Positions 15,486 to 23,818 of a DNA stretch of 32,745 bases are shown here, piece after piece. Origin of the DNA: Acinetobacter bereziniae (lineage in GTDB: Bacteria > Pseudomonadota > Gammaproteobacteria > Pseudomonadales > Moraxellaceae); the NCBI GenBank assembly GCA_009912575.1, contig WNDP01000040.1, positions 1 to 32,745 of the forward strand, given 5' to 3'. The notes below the pieces were generated by a model. That model was not told the DNA's origin, ran no database searches, and saw nothing but the letters and a program-made list of their open reading frames with translations. The position numbers and the translations under genes were made by a program. How positions within the stretch are numbered: the first letter of the stretch is position 1; every line of letters starts with the position of its first letter.

Positions 15486-16820
15486 ATGGAAACTGCATTT
15501 TCCTTAAGAAAGCGTTTAATTCGTTATACCTCAATTTTTAGTATTCTTTTAGGCTGCGTTTTGGTTTTTTCAGCCTATAAGATTTCTTTAGAGGAGATCA
15601 ATGAAATTCTTGATGCGCAAATGGTTTATTTGGCGGAGCGTGTAGAACTTAATCCTCGACCTATTCAAAGCCATTTTGATGTACATAAACGCTATCATGA
15701 AGAAGATTTGTTTATCGATGTTTGGGCTTATGCTCATCCAGAGCAAAGTACCAATACGCCTCATCATGTCATTGTAGAACCTAAGCAAAAAGCAGGTTTT
15801 TATAGCCAAGAAACCAAAAATGGTACTTGGATTACTTATATCTTGCCAACAGCTGACTTTCAAATTCAGATCAGTCAACAGGAGAAAGTCAGAGAACATC
15901 TGGCTTTTGAACTTGCTGGAAGCATGTTTTTGCCATATCTGTTGATCATTCCATTTGCTTTATTGGGATTGGTTTATATTATTCGCCGAAGCTTAAAGCC
16001 ATTGGAAGATTTTAAAACGGAACTGTCAAAACGTGACTCAAACTCTTTGATCGCTATTCAGAATGGACACTATCCTGAAGAGTTATTACCCACGATTCAG
16101 GAAATGAATCATTTATTTGAGCGAATATCTGAAGCTCAACAAGAACAACGTCAATTTGTGGCAGATGCAGCGCATGAACTTCGGACTCCGATAACAGCAT
16201 TGAATTTGCAAACCAAAATTTTGATGAGCCAATTTCCTGAAGAGGAAAATCTAAAAAATCTCAGCAAAGGTTTGGCACGAATGCAGCATTTAGTCACGCA
16301 GTTGCTTGCATTGGCAAAACAAGATTCATCGTTAAATCATGAAGTACAAGTGACTCAGTTTAGACTCAATGATGTGGCTTTAAACTGTGTTGAGCAATTG
16401 ATGAACCTTGCAATGGGAAAAGACATTGATTTGGGTTTTGTGCGTAATGAAACAGTTGTTTTAAAAAGTGTAGAGCATAGTTTACATTCGATTATTTTTA
16501 ATTTGATTGATAATGCAATTAAATATACCCCTGTTTCAGGGATGATTAATATTTCTGTTTTTGCTGATATTCATGATAATGCTTATGTTTTAATTGAAGA
16601 TAGTGGTTTAGGAATTGACCCTGAGATGTACGATAAAGTATTAAAACGTTTTTATCGTGTACATCATCACTTAAAGGTTGGGAGTGGTTTAGGACTGTCG
16701 ATTGTAGACAAAGCGATTCAACATTTAGGTGGTGAATTATCACTGTCACGTAGTGAAGAATTGGGTGGATTAAGCGTCTTGGTGAAAGTCCCTATCCAAC
16801 CCATGATCAAATCAGATTGA
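15486..16820 (+). CDS. pmrB: Sensor histidine kinase PmrB
   Basis: PmrB is the membrane sensor that phosphorylates PmrA. The 444-residue protein has a first membrane segment at about 12-32, a periplasmic sensor region (about 33-142), a second membrane segment (about 145-167), a HAMP-like linker, and a dimerisation domain with phospho-acceptor His230 in ADAAHELRTPITAL. The ATPase domain follows, with the N box LIDNAIKYT, the G1 box EDSGLGI and the G2 box GSGLGLSIVDKAI. Thr234 and Pro235 correspond to the position of frequent colistin-resistance changes in A. baumannii (Thr232, Pro233), and both are wild type. The gene ends at a terminator shared with the convergent kinase gene. Confidence 0.95.
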   Translation: METAFSLRKRLIRYTSIFSILLGCVLVFSAYKISLEEINEILDAQMVYLAERVELNPRPIQSHFDVHKRYHEEDLFIDVWAYAHPEQSTNTPHHVIVEPKQKAGFYSQETKNGTWITYILPTADFQIQISQQEKVREHLAFELAGSMFLPYLLIIPFALLGLVYIIRRSLKPLEDFKTELSKRDSNSLIAIQNGHYPEELLPTIQEMNHLFERISEAQQEQRQFVADAAHELRTPITALNLQTKILMSQFPEEENLKNLSKGLARMQHLVTQLLALAKQDSSLNHEVQVTQFRLNDVALNCVEQLMNLAMGKDIDLGFVRNETVVLKSVEHSLHSIIFNLIDNAIKYTPVSGMINISVFADIHDNAYVLIEDSGLGIDPEMYDKVLKRFYRVHHHLKVGSGLGLSIVDKAIQHLGGELSLSRSEELGGLSVLVKVPIQPMIKSD

Positions 16821-16822
16821 TT

Positions 16823-16866
16823 GAATGAACCGCCTTTTCCTTTAAATTAAAGGAAGTGGTTCATTC
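16823..16866. terminator. Terminator of pmrCAB, overlapping the end of the convergent kinase gene
   Basis: GAATGAACC (16823-16831) pairs with GGTTCATTC (16858-16866), and inside it TTCCTTTAA pairs with TTAAAGGAA, giving a long two-part hairpin followed by TTTTT on the plus strand. The last codons of the kinase gene (stop at 16842) lie inside the hairpin. Confidence 0.8.
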
Positions 16867-17660
16867 TTTTTCATATATTGGAAAAAAGTCAGACATTTAT
16901 GCATTCTTCTTCCATCACTTCCCAATTTTTCTAAGCTGAAATTTGCAACCCAATTGAGTTTGTTTCCAATACGACAGATTTCATTATACTTTGATTTGCA
17001 TGGATAAATTTCTGCAATAAAAATATCACATGCCTGTATAAGTTCATCATCATTAAAACGAAATGCTGTTGAGAAAATAAAGCATAGCCAATCACGAATT
17101 TGACAAGTTTCCAAATCTAGCATTTCACCTGGGTCAGTTTCAAAGTCGATAAAGGTAAACTCTTTATGTCTATTGACTAAAATATTACGGGCAAAAGCTT
17201 CACTTAAATAACTTCCTTTTTTATGAACTGCTTGAATTGCTGAAATTGCTTCACGAAAAAATTCCAGTTTTTTCTCTGTATCGCCTTTCATCTGCACCAA
17301 AGCTTGATCAAGTTGCATGACTTGATCGCCATGATCAGCAGCATCTTCAATCAACAGACCTTGAGAACAGTTGGCTAAAATTAGTGGTGTTGGAATACCT
17401 AATGATTGTAATTCGGTGAGGCGATGGACTTCGCAATAAATCGATTTACTACCACCATAATTAGGAATTGGAGTCAAAGCTTCAATATTGAGTATGCGTG
17501 CAACCCATTTTAACGGCATATAAATCCAAGCAGAGTGTCGTTCAGAGGCTTTTTTTAACCACACTTTACTATTATCCAATTGATAAGATTGAATATTTGA
17601 ATCTTGATCTGTAAGGGTTTTACGGAGAAATTTAGAAAAATTACTCATATTTACACGCAT
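16842..17660 (-). CDS. Kinase-like protein (WaaP/Kdo-kinase or BUD32 type)
   Basis: The 272-residue soluble protein has the order of a small eukaryote-like kinase fold: a KVWLKKA strand with a candidate ATP-binding Lys near residue 35, EVHRLTELQSLGIPTP (about 77-92), a hinge stretch GLLIEDAADHG, then SEAFARNILVN in the catalytic-loop position and FTFIDFETDPGEML as the DFG-like metal loop (about 169-182). The canonical catalytic Asp of HGD/HRD is not obvious, since the loop reads YLSEAFARN. Relatives include lipopolysaccharide heptose or Kdo kinases. The neighbouring pmr genes make an envelope role attractive but not proven. Two ATG codons compete (17660 and 17648) and neither has a good ribosome binding site. 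Confidence 0.6.
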   Translation of the reverse strand: MRVNMSNFSKFLRKTLTDQDSNIQSYQLDNSKVWLKKASERHSAWIYMPLKWVARILNIEALTPIPNYGGSKSIYCEVHRLTELQSLGIPTPLILANCSQGLLIEDAADHGDQVMQLDQALVQMKGDTEKKLEFFREAISAIQAVHKKGSYLSEAFARNILVNRHKEFTFIDFETDPGEMLDLETCQIRDWLCFIFSTAFRFNDDELIQACDIFIAEIYPCKSKYNEICRIGNKLNWVANFSLEKLGSDGRRMHKCLTFFQYMKKNEPLPLI

Positions 17661-17986
17661 AACATGACTAAATTATTTCAAGTATAGTCAAAACATAACA
17701 AATTGTAAAAATTAAGATTGGTTTAATAATTTAATTTTTAAATCTTGTAAAAATATCTATAGAAATTAACATGATTAATCAGTTATAAATTTGATCAAAA
17801 AATACAAGCAGAATGCGAAATAGAGGCATAAAAAGAAATAAAAATTAAAAAGAATGAGTAAAGATTAAATCAGTTAAAGACAGAAATAAAATATGATTCT
17901 GATGATTGTATTAAAGTTATTTCTTTTAAGTCAGGTATTGGATCTAATGATGGTGTAGTACGATTACACCATAGGAACAATACAGT
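17661..17986. other. AT-rich gap between the kinase and PAP2 genes
   Basis: No gene is seen in these 326 nt. One hairpin, ATGGTGTA (17950-17957) with TACACCAT (17965-17972), follows the PAP2 stop on the minus strand. It lacks a clear U-tract, so it is only a possible weak terminator. The remainder should contain the kinase promoter. Confidence 0.4.
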
Positions 17987-18670
17987 TTATTGAATAGATG
18001 GATTAAATTTGTGATAGAAAATACGATAGATGATTAAATTAAAAGTAAAAATAATCCAACCTGTCCAAAGGTTATGGCTCAGAAAATGTGCTCCTCGCAT
18101 CATTTGCCCCCAACCCGTCATAAAACCAAGCGTAAGCCCTAAACATAAGAAAAAGTAAGCAATTTTAGGTTTTGACCTTCTAAATACAAAGAAACCTGTG
18201 AGCAGTGAAAAACCTGTACTGGCATGACCACCCGGAAAACAGTGACCATTGGTTGCAGAAAAATCCCAAACATAACCAAGAGCTGTCGCTTCTGTCATGG
18301 ACCAAGGGCAGGCATGCGCAGAGTGAGATTTTAATAATCCGATCACGACTGTAGATAAAACACTGACCCAAAACAGATAACCCAATTGCCATTTATAGGC
18401 TTTTAATTTTTCAACTTTAAAAGAGCAAAGCCATGTAATGAACACAGTAATATAAAAAATAATAACGAGATGTTTAAAGAGTTTATGATTGATTTCAATT
18501 AAAAACTAATTATTTTTTAATGGGAAATTACCAGCTTGATCCACCCAAGGTTGAATCAAATACATGTCGATTGTACCACCCACGGGAAATACAAAGAATA
18601 ATATCAAGAATAATATTCCTAGCAATAAACTATTTTTTAAAAAGAATTTATTTGGGTCAGAATATGTCAT
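17987..18670 (-). pseudogene. PAP2-family membrane phosphatase with an in-frame amber codon
   Basis: Reading from ATG 18670, the frame encodes MTYSDPNKFFLKNSLLLGIL and a first membrane segment, then DMYLIQPWVDQ, and meets TAG at 18506-18508 (codon 55). The same frame continues without further stops to 17987, giving 227 codons in total. Downstream of the stop come more membrane segments and the phosphatase motifs PGGHAS and RGAHFLSHNLW. A one-base change from TGG (Trp) would explain the stop. PAP2 enzymes dephosphorylate undecaprenyl diphosphate, phosphatidic acid, phosphatidylglycerol phosphate or lipid A. The first motif (K-x6-RP) is atypical, with HACPW at its place. An internal GTG at 18445 could give a 152-residue product lacking the first segment. 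Confidence 0.8.
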
Positions 18671-18920
18671 GAAATCAATCGCTCAGTTTAATCATTTTAA
18701 TCTTTTGCTATTAGAAAAAATTAAACTTAAATCAGACTTAATTATTTGAGCACAGAAAAATCTAAATATTTTATTTGGTTTGAATAATATATAAATGATA
18801 AAAACAGGATGCTCATGATTAAAAATAATTTGAGGTATTTTTTTAATAGCAGTATATGATAAAGCGTCGTTGATTATAAATAATGAACAGTGAGATGAGT
18901 TTATTGTTATTTAAATATGT

Positions 18921-18941
18921 AAAAGCGGCTTTTCAGCCGCT
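18921..18941 (-). terminator. Terminator of the ammonium transporter gene
   Basis: AGCGGCT (18924-18930) and AGCCGCT (18935-18941) form a GC-rich 7-bp stem with a 4-nt loop. On the minus strand it is followed by TTTTA. The rest of the 302-nt gap 18671-18972 has nothing else recognisable. Confidence 0.8.
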
Positions 18942-18972
18942 ACAATAATATTCGGTCAATTATTTTATAAAA

Positions 18973-20160
18973 TCAAAACATTGCATCTTCAGAATTTGCC
19001 GAAATTTTGTGTATGGATAAATCTGCACCACGAAACTCGTCTTCTTGCGATAAGCGAATACCCATTGTGAATTTGAGAAGACCATACACAGCAAATCCTC
19101 CTGCGAGTGCGACTAAAATAGCGAGTAGCGTGCCAATGATTTGAGACATGAAGGATACACCACCCATACCTCCTAACCATTGTTGGCCAAATAGCCCTAC
19201 AGCAATGCCACCAAATGCACCACATACTCCATGCAGAGGCCATACACCCAATACATCATCAACTTTAAGTTTATTCTGGGTATAGGTAAACAATTTGACA
19301 AAGAATAAACCTGCACATATACCGATAAATAAAGCACCAATCGGATGCACCACATCTGAGCCAGCACAGATTGCGACTAATCCTGCCAATGGACCGTTAT
19401 GTAAAAAGCCAAGATCTTCTTTACCAAAGAAATTGGCAGAAAGCGTACCACCGACCATTGCCATAAGTGAGTTAATCGCAACTAAACCTGAAATTGCATC
19501 AAGACGTTGCGCACTCATCACGTTAAAACCAAACCAACCAACAATTAAAATCCACGAGCCTAAAGCAAGGAATGGGATTGAAGACGGCGGATGCGCGCTT
19601 ACACGCCCATCTTTTTTATAACGACCATGACGTGCGCCAAGCAGTAATACGGCTGCCAATGCAATCCAACCTCCCATTGCATGTACAACAACAGAACCTG
19701 CAAAATCATGGAATCCAGCACCAAATGTATCAGCTAACCATTTTTGTAATCCTAAATTGCCATTCCATGCAATACCTTCAAAGAAAGGATAAACCAATGC
19801 CACGATAAATAGCGTCGCAATGGCTTGAGAACGCATTTTTGCGCGTTCAGCGATTCCCCCTGAGACAATTGCAGGAATAGCTGCCGCAAAAGTCAACAGG
19901 AAAAAACAACGCATCAAATTGTAGCCATGTTCTGCTGATAGCGTAGGACCTGTATGAAAAAAATGCTGTCCATAAGCAATGTAATAGCCAATAAAAAAAT
20001 AAGCGATTGCTGAGATTGAAAAATCAGTAATGATTTTACTGAGCGCATTGACTTGATTTTTATGACGAACTGTTCCCAGTTCTAAAAAAGCAAATCCAGC
20101 ATGCATGGCGAGTACAAGCACTGCGCCAAGCAGAAGAAAGAGAAGATCTACGTTTTGCAT
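18973..20160 (-). CDS. amt: Ammonium transporter Amt
   Basis: The 395-residue protein is an 11-segment inner-membrane ammonium channel that forms trimers. Conserved features are AGFAFLELGTVRHKNQVNAL near the N-terminus, the twin pore histidines His160 (FAGSVVVH) and His310 (WPLHGVCGAFGG), and GWFGFNVMSA. It starts directly at the first membrane segment without the extra N-terminal signal sequence of E. coli AmtB, like many short Amt proteins. No glnK/glnB gene is adjacent, whereas many amt genes are paired with one, so control must come from a PII protein elsewhere. Two NtrC-like sites lie upstream, fitting nitrogen-limitation control. Confidence 0.93.
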   Translation of the reverse strand: MQNVDLLFLLLGAVLVLAMHAGFAFLELGTVRHKNQVNALSKIITDFSISAIAYFFIGYYIAYGQHFFHTGPTLSAEHGYNLMRCFFLLTFAAAIPAIVSGGIAERAKMRSQAIATLFIVALVYPFFEGIAWNGNLGLQKWLADTFGAGFHDFAGSVVVHAMGGWIALAAVLLLGARHGRYKKDGRVSAHPPSSIPFLALGSWILIVGWFGFNVMSAQRLDAISGLVAINSLMAMVGGTLSANFFGKEDLGFLHNGPLAGLVAICAGSDVVHPIGALFIGICAGLFFVKLFTYTQNKLKVDDVLGVWPLHGVCGAFGGIAVGLFGQQWLGGMGGVSFMSQIIGTLLAILVALAGGFAVYGLLKFTMGIRLSQEDEFRGADLSIHKISANSEDAMF

Positions 20161-20299
20161 ATACGATTCTTTTTGGTGCTATATGTCACAAATTGGTTCA
20201 AGTATAACCAACCAATTTCATTCGTGAAGCATTTCACTGTATGAAAAAATAGATCAACAATTTCAAAATATTATTAAGACTCGATATAAAGCAAAAGCA

Positions 20300-20335
20300 T
20301 GCACTAAATTGGAATTTTTGCACTAAGTTGATGCA
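20300..20335 (-). promoter_or_regulatory. Tandem NtrC-like enhancer sites upstream of amt
   Basis: TGCACTAAGTTGATGCA at 20319-20335 matches 13 of 17 positions of the NtrC consensus TGCACCAAAATGGTGCA. A second, weaker copy (TGCACTAAATTGG plus four bases, 20300-20316, 11 of 17) sits 19 nt away in phase. They lie 140-175 nt upstream of the amt start, a typical enhancer distance. I could not find a clear sigma-54 -24/-12 pair between them and the gene. The rest of the gap 20161-20474 is AT-rich and featureless. Confidence 0.5.
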
Positions 20336-20474
20336 ATAAAATAATATACAATATTTTTAAGACATTGATATTTAATTATTTTTTATTTTAAAGTGGTGAT
20401 GTCATCAAAAAATAGAAAAGTTAGCCTTTAAAATATCCCGATCAAATGTTTAATAAAATTTAAAAAATTGCGCT

Positions 20475-20960
20475 TCACTTCTGTGTAGTCTTATTGGTGC
20501 AAGTTTGATTTTTATATTCAAAGCGATCTTTTTGAAACTTCTGACCATTCCATTTATAAACCATAAAGCATTGTGTGGAATCATTGATCGCAACATCGGG
20601 CCAGCCATGCCTTCCCAAAGTAGACAGAAATTCTGGACGACCTCGGCTATTAAAAATCCTAACCCATTTTTGATCGGTTTGTTGAGTGACTATGTAAAAG
20701 CCAATCCCTGTGTTGCCATAGCATCCAACACCACCATCTACAACAATGGCATCAGGACGACCATCTTTATTGAGGTCACCGTAATAGGAAATATTTCCTA
20801 AACTACAGCGACTTTCCCAGCCTAGATTGGTTTTTTGAAACTTGGCACTTTTAAAAATTTCGACTTGAACGTGTTCAGGAATTTTAGCTACAGTGGCGTA
20901 ACTGGATTGTGAAAAAAATAATGCCAAAGCATTGCTACATAAAAGAATGATTTTATTCAT
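20475..20960 (-). CDS. Exported protein of unknown function with a calcium-loop-like motif
   Basis: The 161-residue product has a signal peptide (MNKIILLCSNALALFFSQSS, cleavage likely after YA-T near residue 22). The mature part carries GDLNKDGRPDAIV (residues 61-73), an Asp-x-Asn-x-Asp-Gly loop like those in FG-GAP/VCBS repeats and dockerin-type calcium sites. It has four Cys after the signal peptide that could form two disulfides, and several aromatic strands (FYIVTQQ, CFMVYKWNGQKF). I do not recognise the family. It should be periplasmic or secreted. It stands alone between amt and a divergent small gene, and its C-terminus is Lys/Thr rich. Confidence 0.6.
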   Translation of the reverse strand: MNKIILLCSNALALFFSQSSYATVAKIPEHVQVEIFKSAKFQKTNLGWESRCSLGNISYYGDLNKDGRPDAIVVDGGVGCYGNTGIGFYIVTQQTDQKWVRIFNSRGRPEFLSTLGRHGWPDVAINDSTQCFMVYKWNGQKFQKDRFEYKNQTCTNKTTQK

Positions 20961-21194
20961 CGTTATATTACTTATTCTGTGACTTGGTTATCATTATTTT
21001 GAAAATACATATTTTAATCAAGCTTTTATTGTCTAATGAAGAGATAAGTAGATGATTCAGATCATGCAAAAACAATAAATGTTTTTTATCACCATACATT
21101 TCATAAGTTTATTTGATTTTTTAAGACACTTTAAGAGTTGTAAGTAATTGTTTGATATAGAATGGATTAAGACTTAATTGATGAATATAAAAAT

Positions 21195-21806
21195 ATGCTT
21201 TCCCAGTTATCTGCTTATTTCTCTAAAACTATGATGCCTTTTATACTTATGAGCTTTTTAGCAGGTTCGGTATTTGCTCAGACCAGTCAATATAAAACTT
21301 ATCGCTCTAAAGTACTGCAATGTGATGAAGCAACATTTCAGGTGATTTCACAATGTCACGATTCAACCGAAGGAGCAGAATCGGGAAGCGCAGGGCATGT
21401 ACGTGAATCTTGTTCATCGAGCCAATTGCTGGTGAATTGGAAAGGGCAACAAAAAGTTTTGAATTTTCCAATCACAACTTCGCAACAGAAAAATGTGTTA
21501 GAAAATAAAGGCTATCATTTCAACTCTATCATTCAATATGGAGATTGGGCACCACAGAGCTTGGCATGTGGTCAAGCACAAGGTATTACAGGTTATTTTG
21601 TGATTGTGAATCAAGCCACGACCAACGATATCAATCAAGAGTATCGTGGCAAAGGTTCATTGAGTGAAGCCCCTATTGTATTAAACCTGAATGGAAGCTT
21701 CACCAGTGATTCGATCAAACAAAAAATCTATATTTTGCAAGAACAAAATAAACTTAAAATTTCTAAAGTAGTTGGTGCAAATGCGATTTTTGCCGATGAA
21801 GAATAG
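21195..21806 (+). CDS. Exported protein of unknown function
   Basis: The 203-residue product starts with a long signal peptide (MLSQLSAYFSKTMMPFILMS, then FLAGSVFAQ, cleavage likely after FA near residue 28). The mature protein has four Cys (QCDEATF, SQCHDS, ESCSSS, LACGQ) and no motif I can assign. The start is uncertain because no ribosome binding site precedes ATG 21195; ATG 21231 would also leave a signal peptide. It converges on the lipoprotein gene with only two bases between their stop codons, so the two 3' ends have no room for a separate terminator. Confidence 0.6.
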   Translation: MLSQLSAYFSKTMMPFILMSFLAGSVFAQTSQYKTYRSKVLQCDEATFQVISQCHDSTEGAESGSAGHVRESCSSSQLLVNWKGQQKVLNFPITTSQQKNVLENKGYHFNSIIQYGDWAPQSLACGQAQGITGYFVIVNQATTNDINQEYRGKGSLSEAPIVLNLNGSFTSDSIKQKIYILQEQNKLKISKVVGANAIFADEE

Positions 21807-21808
21807 GA

Positions 21809-22432
21809 TTAACACAGATAAATCCGCTTGATTCTATTGTTGTCTAAGAAGAAAACAGATGAACCACAAGTTTCTTCAATAACATTCACCCGAACACCAT
21901 CTCCTTTAAATTTTAGATAGTGTTTGGGATCAATTTGCTCATCAGCGATGATGTCTCCGTTTTCACCGAAGCGATATTTTTCATCAATATAGATACCTGT
22001 TTTAGGAGCAACTTCAAAGCGTCCAAAAATATCAAGATCTTCAGCTTCTTCTTCACTTTTATAGTAATAAACCTTGTCGCTGTCGGAGATCTGAAATTCA
22101 AAAAGATATTTCATGCCTTTTTGATTTGGATTTTTCAATACACGAAAGGCATCTCGTTTGCCATCTCTATTAAGGTCAACTAATAAGGGTTGTTTTAAAT
22201 AAGTCGTGTCTATGTGATAGCCTTGTGGCAGAGGTGTAGGATTATTGAAGAGTTGCTGTGTTGCTGATTTGGGCGGCAATGTTTGAGTTGGAGTAACAGC
22301 AGGTTTAACTTGCTGTAGATTTTTTTGCATTGCCGCTAAGTCAGTTGCTTTATCTTCTGTTGAATTGGCAGGCTTTTCATGACACCCAACAAGAAAAATG
22401 AGTAAAGTTCCAAGAAAAAAATGATGATTCAT
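21809..22432 (-). CDS. Lipoprotein of unknown function with a calcium-loop-like motif
   Basis: The 207-residue product has a lipoprotein signal ending FLVGC (Cys17), then a Pro/Thr/Gln-rich linker (about 20-70). A C-terminal domain contains LVDLNRDGKRDAFRV (residues 84-98), the same Asp-x-Asn-x-Asp-Gly style loop as in the exported protein at 20475-20960. This hints at a shared repeat-type fold (VCBS/FG-GAP-like), although overall similarity is low by eye. Two late Cys (EETCGSS and the terminal Cys) may form a disulfide. The function is unknown, and the location is probably the outer-membrane inner leaflet. Confidence 0.6.
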   Translation of the reverse strand: MNHHFFLGTLLIFLVGCHEKPANSTEDKATDLAAMQKNLQQVKPAVTPTQTLPPKSATQQLFNNPTPLPQGYHIDTTYLKQPLLVDLNRDGKRDAFRVLKNPNQKGMKYLFEFQISDSDKVYYYKSEEEAEDLDIFGRFEVAPKTGIYIDEKYRFGENGDIIADEQIDPKHYLKFKGDGVRVNVIEETCGSSVFFLDNNRIKRIYLC

Positions 22433-22581
22433 ATAATTTAAGCGATTTATTTATTTTCGATGCCTCAGATTTTATCTTAAAAATTGCTTTTGTGAGGTCA
22501 AATGTCCTAAATTGAACATAGGTTGTATGATTGTAGATTCACATTTACTTAGCTTGATTGAACAGGTCGGTGGAGAATATC

Positions 22582-23424
22582 TTGAGTGTTTCAAATTCTG
22601 ATCAAATTTTATCTGTTGTGATTACGGGCGGAACACGTGGAATTGGTTTAGGTTTAGCCGAGGCTTTCTTAAAGCTGGGTTGGTCAGTCATGATTTCAGC
22701 AAGGAATAGCACTCAAATCAATCAAGTGGTTGCTGATTTAGGGGCACGTTATTCAGCGCAGCGAATTTATGGCATATGTTGTGATGTAGCTCAGTACGAA
22801 GATTTACAAAAGTTATGGGATGAAACGATTTTAAAATTTGCTCAGGTCAATGTCTGGATCAATAATGCAGGAACCAGTAATGCAGCAAGGGGCTTTACGG
22901 ACATCACTCATACCGATATAGAAAATGTGGTTAAAACGAACGTGCTTGGTACGATGTTAGGTTCCCAAGTGGCGTTAAAAGGCATGACTCAACAGGGTTT
23001 TGGACAAATTTTTAACATGGAAGGATGGGGCAGTCGTGGAGAGTGGAGTGCAGGGATGACGCCTTATGCAACCAGTAAACGAGCAGTTGCCTACCTAAAT
23101 CATGCGTTAAATAAAGAAGCCAAGCAAAGCAATATTTTGATTGGTACCTTAAGCCCAGGAATGGTGGCAACAGATTTGTTGATTTCATCTTGGCAGCAAG
23201 GCGAAGTTAAAAATTGGCATAAAATGAAATGGTTATTTATGTTTGTGATCGACCCACCTGAGCAAGTGTGTGGTTATTTAGCAAAACGTATAAGTCAAAA
23301 TAATAAGCGCAACGCGCGTATTGTCTGGATGACACCGTGGCGTTTGTTGCTTCGTTTTTTTCAACCTTATTATTGGAAAAGAAATCCTGTGCAGGGGACA
23401 GCTTTGGATCAACTGAAGGAATAG
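22582..23424 (+). CDS. Short-chain dehydrogenase, NYC1/NOL-like subgroup
   Basis: This NAD(P)-dependent oxidoreductase of the SDR superfamily has the cofactor loop TGGTRGIG, an NNAG motif and the catalytic Tyr-Lys pair in YATSK. The usual catalytic Ser region reads IFNMEGWGSRGEWSAG, which recalls plant chlorophyll b reductases (NYC1/NOL: FNMDGAGS) rather than ordinary SDRs. The substrate is unknown. For the start I prefer TTG 22582, which has GGAG six bases upstream. In-frame TTG 22558 and GTG 22570 are possible but have weaker sites. The C-terminal 60 residues are basic and hydrophobic (RLLLRFFQPYYWKRN), possibly membrane-associated. Confidence 0.75.
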   Translation: MSVSNSDQILSVVITGGTRGIGLGLAEAFLKLGWSVMISARNSTQINQVVADLGARYSAQRIYGICCDVAQYEDLQKLWDETILKFAQVNVWINNAGTSNAARGFTDITHTDIENVVKTNVLGTMLGSQVALKGMTQQGFGQIFNMEGWGSRGEWSAGMTPYATSKRAVAYLNHALNKEAKQSNILIGTLSPGMVATDLLISSWQQGEVKNWHKMKWLFMFVIDPPEQVCGYLAKRISQNNKRNARIVWMTPWRLLLRFFQPYYWKRNPVQGTALDQLKE

Positions 23425-23818
23425 AGTTTTGATTTAAAAAAGATACAAGTAAATCATGATTTACAGGGTGTAGAATCATTATAAAAACAGTGCAAAATAA
23501 AAGGAAGATCAAAGACCATCTTTGTATCTTATGTGACGAATGTCATAGCTGAGTAATCATCATTTTTTAGTAAACTATTAAGCATTCTTTTTATAATTCA
23601 AAGCGAATTATAGAGAATAAAGTAGTTGGCATAGCTGTAATTAAAAAAGACTTGAATGATAATCTTTCTTATTATCTAATAGGACTTGTTGGTAAAACTT
23701 AATAAAAAATTTACCAATGTCGCATCATGCTCTGTAACTGAACAACTTTTACTATCTCTAGAGCATTTATAAATAGATCGCCTGACGCTAAAAATATTCG
23801 AATAATTAAGGGGTTATT
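23425..23818. other. 394-nt gene-free region before the carbonic anhydrase gene
   Basis: No gene is visible. It holds a 16-nt perfect palindrome GTAAATCATGATTTAC (23449-23464) just after the SDR gene, and a looser inverted repeat TTGGTAAA (23689-23696) / TTTACCAA (23710-23717). Neither has a U-tract, so their role is unknown. The carbonic anhydrase promoter must lie at the right end. Confidence 0.4.

Noticed and set aside
20160-20300. A sigma-54 -24/-12 promoter between the NtrC-like sites and amt.
   Set aside because: No GG-N10-GC pair in suitable context was found on the amt strand, so it was not annotated.
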